Origin: Candidatus Mediterraneibacter gallistercoris
Lineage (GTDB): Bacteria > Bacillota_A > Clostridia > Lachnospirales > Lachnospiraceae
DNA: 9,295 nt
Reading direction: 5' to 3'
Assembly: GCA_019119745.1 (NCBI GenBank)
Contig: DWWI01000260.1
Location: 1-9,295, forward strand
Shown piece by piece: positions 6,892 to 9,295 of this stretch (its first letter is position 1; every line of letters begins with the position of its first letter). Both the position numbers and the translations under genes were made by a program. A model generated the notes under the pieces. The model was not told where the DNA came from and ran no database searches. It saw only the letters and a program-made list of their open reading frames with translations.

Positions 6892-6911
6892 AAAGTTTTT
6901 GATTTCAGCCC

Positions 6912-6940
6912 TTGCAATCTTCGGAAAGTGGTGGTATACT
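6912..6940 (+). promoter_or_regulatory. Sigma-A promoter of the rimP-nusA operon
   Basis: TTGCAA (6912-6917), a 17-base spacer and TATACT (6935-6940), with an extended -10 TG at 6932-6933. The start point would be near 6947, giving a leader of about 73 nt that contains the hairpin at 6968-6995. It lies 20 bases after the parC stop, so some read-through from the topoisomerase operon may add to it. Confidence 0.85.
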
Positions 6941-6967
6941 TACCAATAGTTACATAAGGAACCCGGC

Positions 6968-6995
6968 AGAAGAGTGAACGAAAGTTCACTCTTCT
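6968..6995 (+). other. Perfect 12-bp GAAA-loop hairpin in the rimP leader
   Basis: AGAAGAGTGAAC (6968-6979), tetraloop GAAA (6980-6983) and GTTCACTCTTCT (6984-6995) form a perfect stem closed by C-G on a GNRA loop, followed by TTGTT. It sits after the rimP promoter and ends eight bases before the rimP SD. It could be a terminator for upstream transcripts, an attenuator of the nusA operon, or a stabilising or protein-binding leader element. The broken T-run makes it a mediocre terminator. Structure is clear; function is not. Confidence 0.75.
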
Positions 6996-7003
6996 TTGTT
7001 GAT

Positions 7004-7010
7004 AAGGAGG
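7004..7010 (+). promoter_or_regulatory. rimP ribosome binding site deciding the GTG start
   Basis: AAGGAGG is followed by nine bases and then GTG at 7020. An in-frame TTG at 6996 overlaps the hairpin, lies upstream of this SD and has none of its own, so GTG is the better start. Confidence 0.85.
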
Positions 7011-7019
7011 AATTATAGC

Positions 7020-7487
7020 GTGTCGAGAAGAGAAGAATACGAACAGAAGACAGAAGAACTTCTGGAACCGATCGTTTCGGAGCTTGGGTTTGAACTGGTA
7101 GATGTGGAATATGTCAAAGAAGGAGGTACCTGGTACCTGCGCGCATATATTGACAAACCCGGCGGGATTACCGTGGATGACTGCGAGGCGGTCAGCAGAA
7201 GATTTTCAGATATCCTGGATGAAAAGGACTATATCGAGGATTCCTATGTGTTTGAGGTGAGTTCACCCGGACTGGGCCGGCCTTTGAAAAAGGAAAAGGA
7301 TTTTGCGAGAAGCGTCGGTGAGGAAGTCGAGATCAGGACATACCGGTTTATCGACCGTCAGAAAGAATTTACCGGGATTCTTAAGAGATATGATGAGGAC
7401 ACAGTTACGATCGCATATGAGGATGATACAGAACAGACATTTGAGAGGGCTGACATTGCCCTGATCCGTCTGGCTTTGGATTTTTAA
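7020..7487 (+). CDS. rimP: Ribosome maturation factor RimP
   Basis: RimP (YlxS/YhbC family) binds the free 30S subunit and helps its maturation. The 155-residue product has the alpha/beta N-terminal domain (about 5-83), with GFELVDVEYVKEGGTWYLRA (23-42) and DDCEAVSRR (53-61). The family signature VSSPGLGRPL (80-89) follows, then the C-terminal Sm-like beta-barrel (about 90-152). Length is typical. The start is GTG with a strong SD. It opens the operon that continues with nusA 23 bases downstream, the standard order in Firmicutes and many other bacteria. The leader hairpin just upstream suggests control at the level of the mRNA leader. Confidence 0.97.
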   Translation: MSRREEYEQKTEELLEPIVSELGFELVDVEYVKEGGTWYLRAYIDKPGGITVDDCEAVSRRFSDILDEKDYIEDSYVFEVSSPGLGRPLKKEKDFARSVGEEVEIRTYRFIDRQKEFTGILKRYDEDTVTIAYEDDTEQTFERADIALIRLALDF

Positions 7488-7510
7488 TTATTTTAGGAGG
7501 AAACGTAAAA

Positions 7511-8755
7511 ATGAACACAGAGTTAATGGAAGCATTGACAATCCTTGAGAAAGAGAAGAACATCAGCAAAGACGTCATGATGGATGCAATCGAGAATTCT
7601 CTGATAAGCGCATGCAAGAATCATTTCGGAACAGCAGAGAATATTAAAGTGATCATGGATCGTGAAACATGTGACTATGCGGTGTACGCAGAAAAGAAAG
7701 TGGTAGAAGAAGTGATTAATCCGGCGCTGGAGATCAGCCTGGAGGAAGCGGAAAAGATCGATTCCGCGCTTCAGATCGGAGATGTGGCACAGATTCCGGT
7801 ACAGTCCAAGGAATTCGGACGTATCGCAACGCAGAACGCAAAGAACCTGATCCTGCAGAAGATCAGGGAAGAAGAGAGAAAAGTAGTATTTGACCAGTAT
7901 TTTGAGAAAGAGAAGGATATCGTCACCGGTATTGTCCAGCGGTATGTAGGAAAGAATATCAGCATCAACCTTGGAAGAGCTGATGCCATGCTGACAGAAA
8001 ATGAGCAGGTCAAAGGCGAGGTGTTCAAACCGACGGAACGTATCAAACTTTATGTGGTCGAAGTCAAGAATACTCCAAGAGGACCGAAGATTCTTGTCTC
8101 CCGTACGCATCCGGAGCTTGTGAAACGTCTCTTTGAGGCTGAGGTGGCTGAGGTCAGAGACGGGACAGTCGAAATCAAGAGCATTGCGCGTGAGGCCGGA
8201 TCACGTACAAAGATGGCGGTATGGTCCAATGACCCGAATGTGGATCCGGTAGGAGCCTGCGTAGGTATGAACGGAGCGAGAGTTAATGCTGTGGTTCAGG
8301 AACTCCGCGGAGAAAAGATCGATATCATCAACTGGGATGAGAACCCTGCCCTTCTGATCGAGAATGCATTGAGTCCGGCAAAGGTTATCTCTGTTATGGC
8401 CGATCCTGAGGAAAAAGTGGCAAACGTGATAGTGCCCGACTACCAGCTTTCTCTGGCAATTGGAAAAGAAGGACAGAATGCGCGTCTTGCCGCAAGGCTG
8501 ACAGGGTACAAGATCGATATCAAGAGTGAGACTCAGGCGATCGAGGCCGGCGACCTTCCGGAAAACTATATGGAACAGATGGGGCTTATGGATGAAGAAG
8601 GTTATACCGGAGATTACGATGAAAATTATGACGACGGCGGCTATGATGACTACAGTGAAGATGATTACAGTGAAGCCGGCAGCTATGAAGATAATTACGA
8701 TGATTACAGTGAGGAAGAGCCGGAGGAAATTGAATTCGTCGAGACGGATAAATAG
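7511..8755 (+). CDS. nusA: Transcription termination/antitermination protein NusA with Asp/Tyr-rich tail
   Basis: NusA binds RNA polymerase near the RNA exit channel and modulates pausing, termination and antitermination. The 414 residues comprise the polymerase-binding N-terminal domain (about 1-128), an S1 domain (about 134-198), then KH1 with [12 protein letters not shown] (247-258) and KH2 with [18 protein letters not shown] (315-332). The core ends near 347, close to the full length of Firmicute NusA. Beyond it is a tail of about 60 residues rich in Asp, Glu, Tyr and Gly, including three copies of DDYSE; it replaces the AR1-AR2 domains of enterobacteria with a different, probably disordered acidic region. 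AGGAGG lies ten bases before the ATG. Second gene of the rimP operon; nusA operons are autoregulated in E. coli, untested here. Confidence 0.98.
   Translation: MNTELMEALTILEKEKNISKDVMMDAIENSLISACKNHFGTAENIKVIMDRETCDYAVYAEKKVVEEVINPALEISLEEAEKIDSALQIGDVAQIPVQSKEFGRIATQNAKNLILQKIREEERKVVFDQYFEKEKDIVTGIVQRYVGKNISINLGRADAMLTENEQVKGEVFKPTERIKLYVVEVKNTPRGPKILVSRTHPELVKRLFEAEVAEVRDGTVEIKSIAREAGSRTKMAVWSNDPNVDPVGACVGMNGARVNAVVQELRGEKIDIINWDENPALLIENALSPAKVISVMADPEEKVANVIVPDYQLSLAIGKEGQNARLAARLTGYKIDIKSETQAIEAGDLPENYMEQMGLMDEEGYTGDYDENYDDGGYDDYSEDDYSEAGSYEDNYDDYSEEEPEEIEFVETDK
8645..8713 (+). repeat. Three copies of a 15-base repeat coding DDYSE in the nusA tail
   Basis: The unit occurs at 8645-8659, 8660-8674 and 8699-8713, for example GATGATTACAGTGAA, with single-base changes between copies. 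All are in frame and encode Asp-Asp-Tyr-Ser-Glu. The first two are tandem. This suggests that the tail grew by local duplication and may vary in length between strains. Confidence 0.8.
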
Positions 8756-8782
8756 CATGAAATAGTCTGAAGGAGTGATTAT

Positions 8783-9064
8783 TTGGCAGTAAAGAAGAAA
8801 ATCCCAATGAGAAAATGTGTGGGATGCGGTGAGATGAAACCGAAAAAAGAACTTATGCGTATACTGAAGACAGAGACCGGCGAGTTTGTCGTCGATGCTG
8901 CCGGCAAGAAAAACGGCAGAGGGGCATATATCTGCAGGTCGGTGGAATGTTTTAAACAGGCGGTAAAGTCGAGGGGACTGGAGCGTTCATTTAAACAGGA
9001 GATTCCGCAGGAAGTATATGACAGGCTGGAAAAGGAGATGGGCGAGATTGATAAAGAGGGATAA
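8783..9064 (+). CDS. ylxR: YlxR family RNA-binding protein (RNase P modulator RnpM)
   Basis: YlxR (DUF448) is a small basic protein encoded between nusA and infB in many bacteria; in Bacillus subtilis it has been reported to bind and modulate RNase P. The 93-residue product has the signature MRKCVGCGEMKPKKELMRI (9-27), NGRGAYIC (44-51) and a basic C-terminal helix region. It carries cysteines at 12, 15, 51 and 56, an arrangement that could bind metal, although I do not know that it does. The start is TTG, supported by AAGGAG (8770-8775) seven bases upstream and by the conserved start of the family. It begins 27 bases after nusA and its end overlaps the next gene. Confidence 0.95.
   Translation: MAVKKKIPMRKCVGCGEMKPKKELMRILKTETGEFVVDAAGKKNGRGAYICRSVECFKQAVKSRGLERSFKQEIPQEVYDRLEKEMGEIDKEG
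9032..9037 (+). promoter_or_regulatory. ylxQ ribosome binding site inside ylxR
   Basis: AAGGAG within the last codons of ylxR stands ten bases before the TTG at 9048. It fixes the ylxQ start and implies translational coupling of the two genes. Confidence 0.75.
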
Positions 9065-9295
9065 AGTCCTGTCTCTGATCGGGCTTGCGATGAAAGCAGG
9101 AAGATGCGCCAGCGGCGAAATGATGACCGAGAGTGAGACGAAGTCAGGTCGCGCCAGACTTGTGATCATCGCGTCGGATGCATCGGAGAATACAAAGAAG
9201 AAATTTCGGGATATGTGTAAATTTTACAAAGTTCCAATTTATATTTACGGAGATAAAGATACCTTAGGGCATGCAATGGGAAAAGAATTCCGTGC
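9048..9295 (+). CDS. ylxQ: YlxQ, L7Ae-family RNA-binding protein (cut by window edge)
   Basis: YlxQ belongs to the L7Ae/L30e/S12e/Gadd45 family, whose members bind kink-turn RNA. The 82 visible codons read (M)IKRDKVLSLIGLAMKAGR, then CASGEMM, a variable stretch, ARLVIIASDASENTKKKF, YKVPIYIYGDKDTLGHAMG and KEFRA, all typical of the family; full-length members are about 100 residues, so little is missing. The start is TTG with AAGGAG ten bases upstream, giving a 17-base overlap with ylxR. There is no ATG in frame ahead of the conserved VLSLIGLAMKAG motif. infB normally follows, beyond the window. Confidence 0.93.
   Translation, partial: MIKRDKVLSLIGLAMKAGRCASGEMMTESETKSGRARLVIIASDASENTKKKFRDMCKFYKVPIYIYGDKDTLGHAMGKEFR

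Noticed and set aside
6887..6900. AAAAAGTTTTT after parC as a terminator
   Set aside because: The inverted repeat is only A-T pairs with a one-base centre and cannot form a real hairpin.
7119..7137. Internal AAGGAGG and paired GGTACC sites in rimP
   Set aside because: No start codon follows at a useful distance, and the codons encode conserved RimP residues.

Overview
The window is ordinary chromosomal DNA from a spore-forming, low-to-mid GC Firmicute. The best guess is a Lachnospiraceae-like member of the Clostridia. The reasons are the sporulation genes gpr and spoIIP, the strong purine-rich Shine-Dalgarno (SD) sites, the sigma-A and sigma-E type promoter sequences, and the rimP-nusA-ylxR-ylxQ gene order. 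Everything points rightward except a small-subunit ribosomal protein gene at the left edge. There is no sign of a mobile element, CRISPR array, tRNA or rRNA, and no gene-free stretch longer than about 200 bases.

Layout. (1) Positions 1-92, minus strand: the first 30 codons of rpsT (ribosomal protein S20), with a TTG start and a strong sigma-A promoter in the 200-base divergent gap. (2) Positions 294-2514: gpr (germination protease) and spoIIP (peptidoglycan hydrolase of engulfment). A good sigma-E-like promoter lies between them, and a terminator-like hairpin lies inside the start of spoIIP. (3) Positions 2536-6891: a weak terminator, a new sigma-A promoter, and a two-gene operon for the B and A subunits of a type IIA topoisomerase. 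The A subunit lacks the GyrA-box and is short, so the pair looks like topoisomerase IV (parE-parC) or a gyrase paralogue rather than the main gyrase. (4) From 6912 to the right edge: another sigma-A promoter, a perfect 12-bp GAAA-loop hairpin in the leader, then rimP, nusA, ylxR and a truncated ylxQ. This is the head of the conserved nusA-infB operon.

How the genes fit together. gpr and spoIIP belong to sporulation and germination. The rest is housekeeping: chromosome decatenation and relaxation (parE-parC), 30S subunit maturation (rimP), transcription elongation and termination (nusA), and small RNA-binding proteins (ylxR, ylxQ) that normally precede infB. In Bacillus subtilis rpsT, gpr and spoIIP are also neighbours but are followed by lepA; here the topoisomerase operon takes that place.

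I found no convincing new multi-gene system. The points most worth a second look are regulatory: the hairpin inside spoIIP, the rimP leader hairpin, the sigma-E promoter overlapping the gpr stop codon, the Asp/Tyr-rich tail of NusA, the lost GyrA-box, and the repeated use of TTG or GTG start codons.
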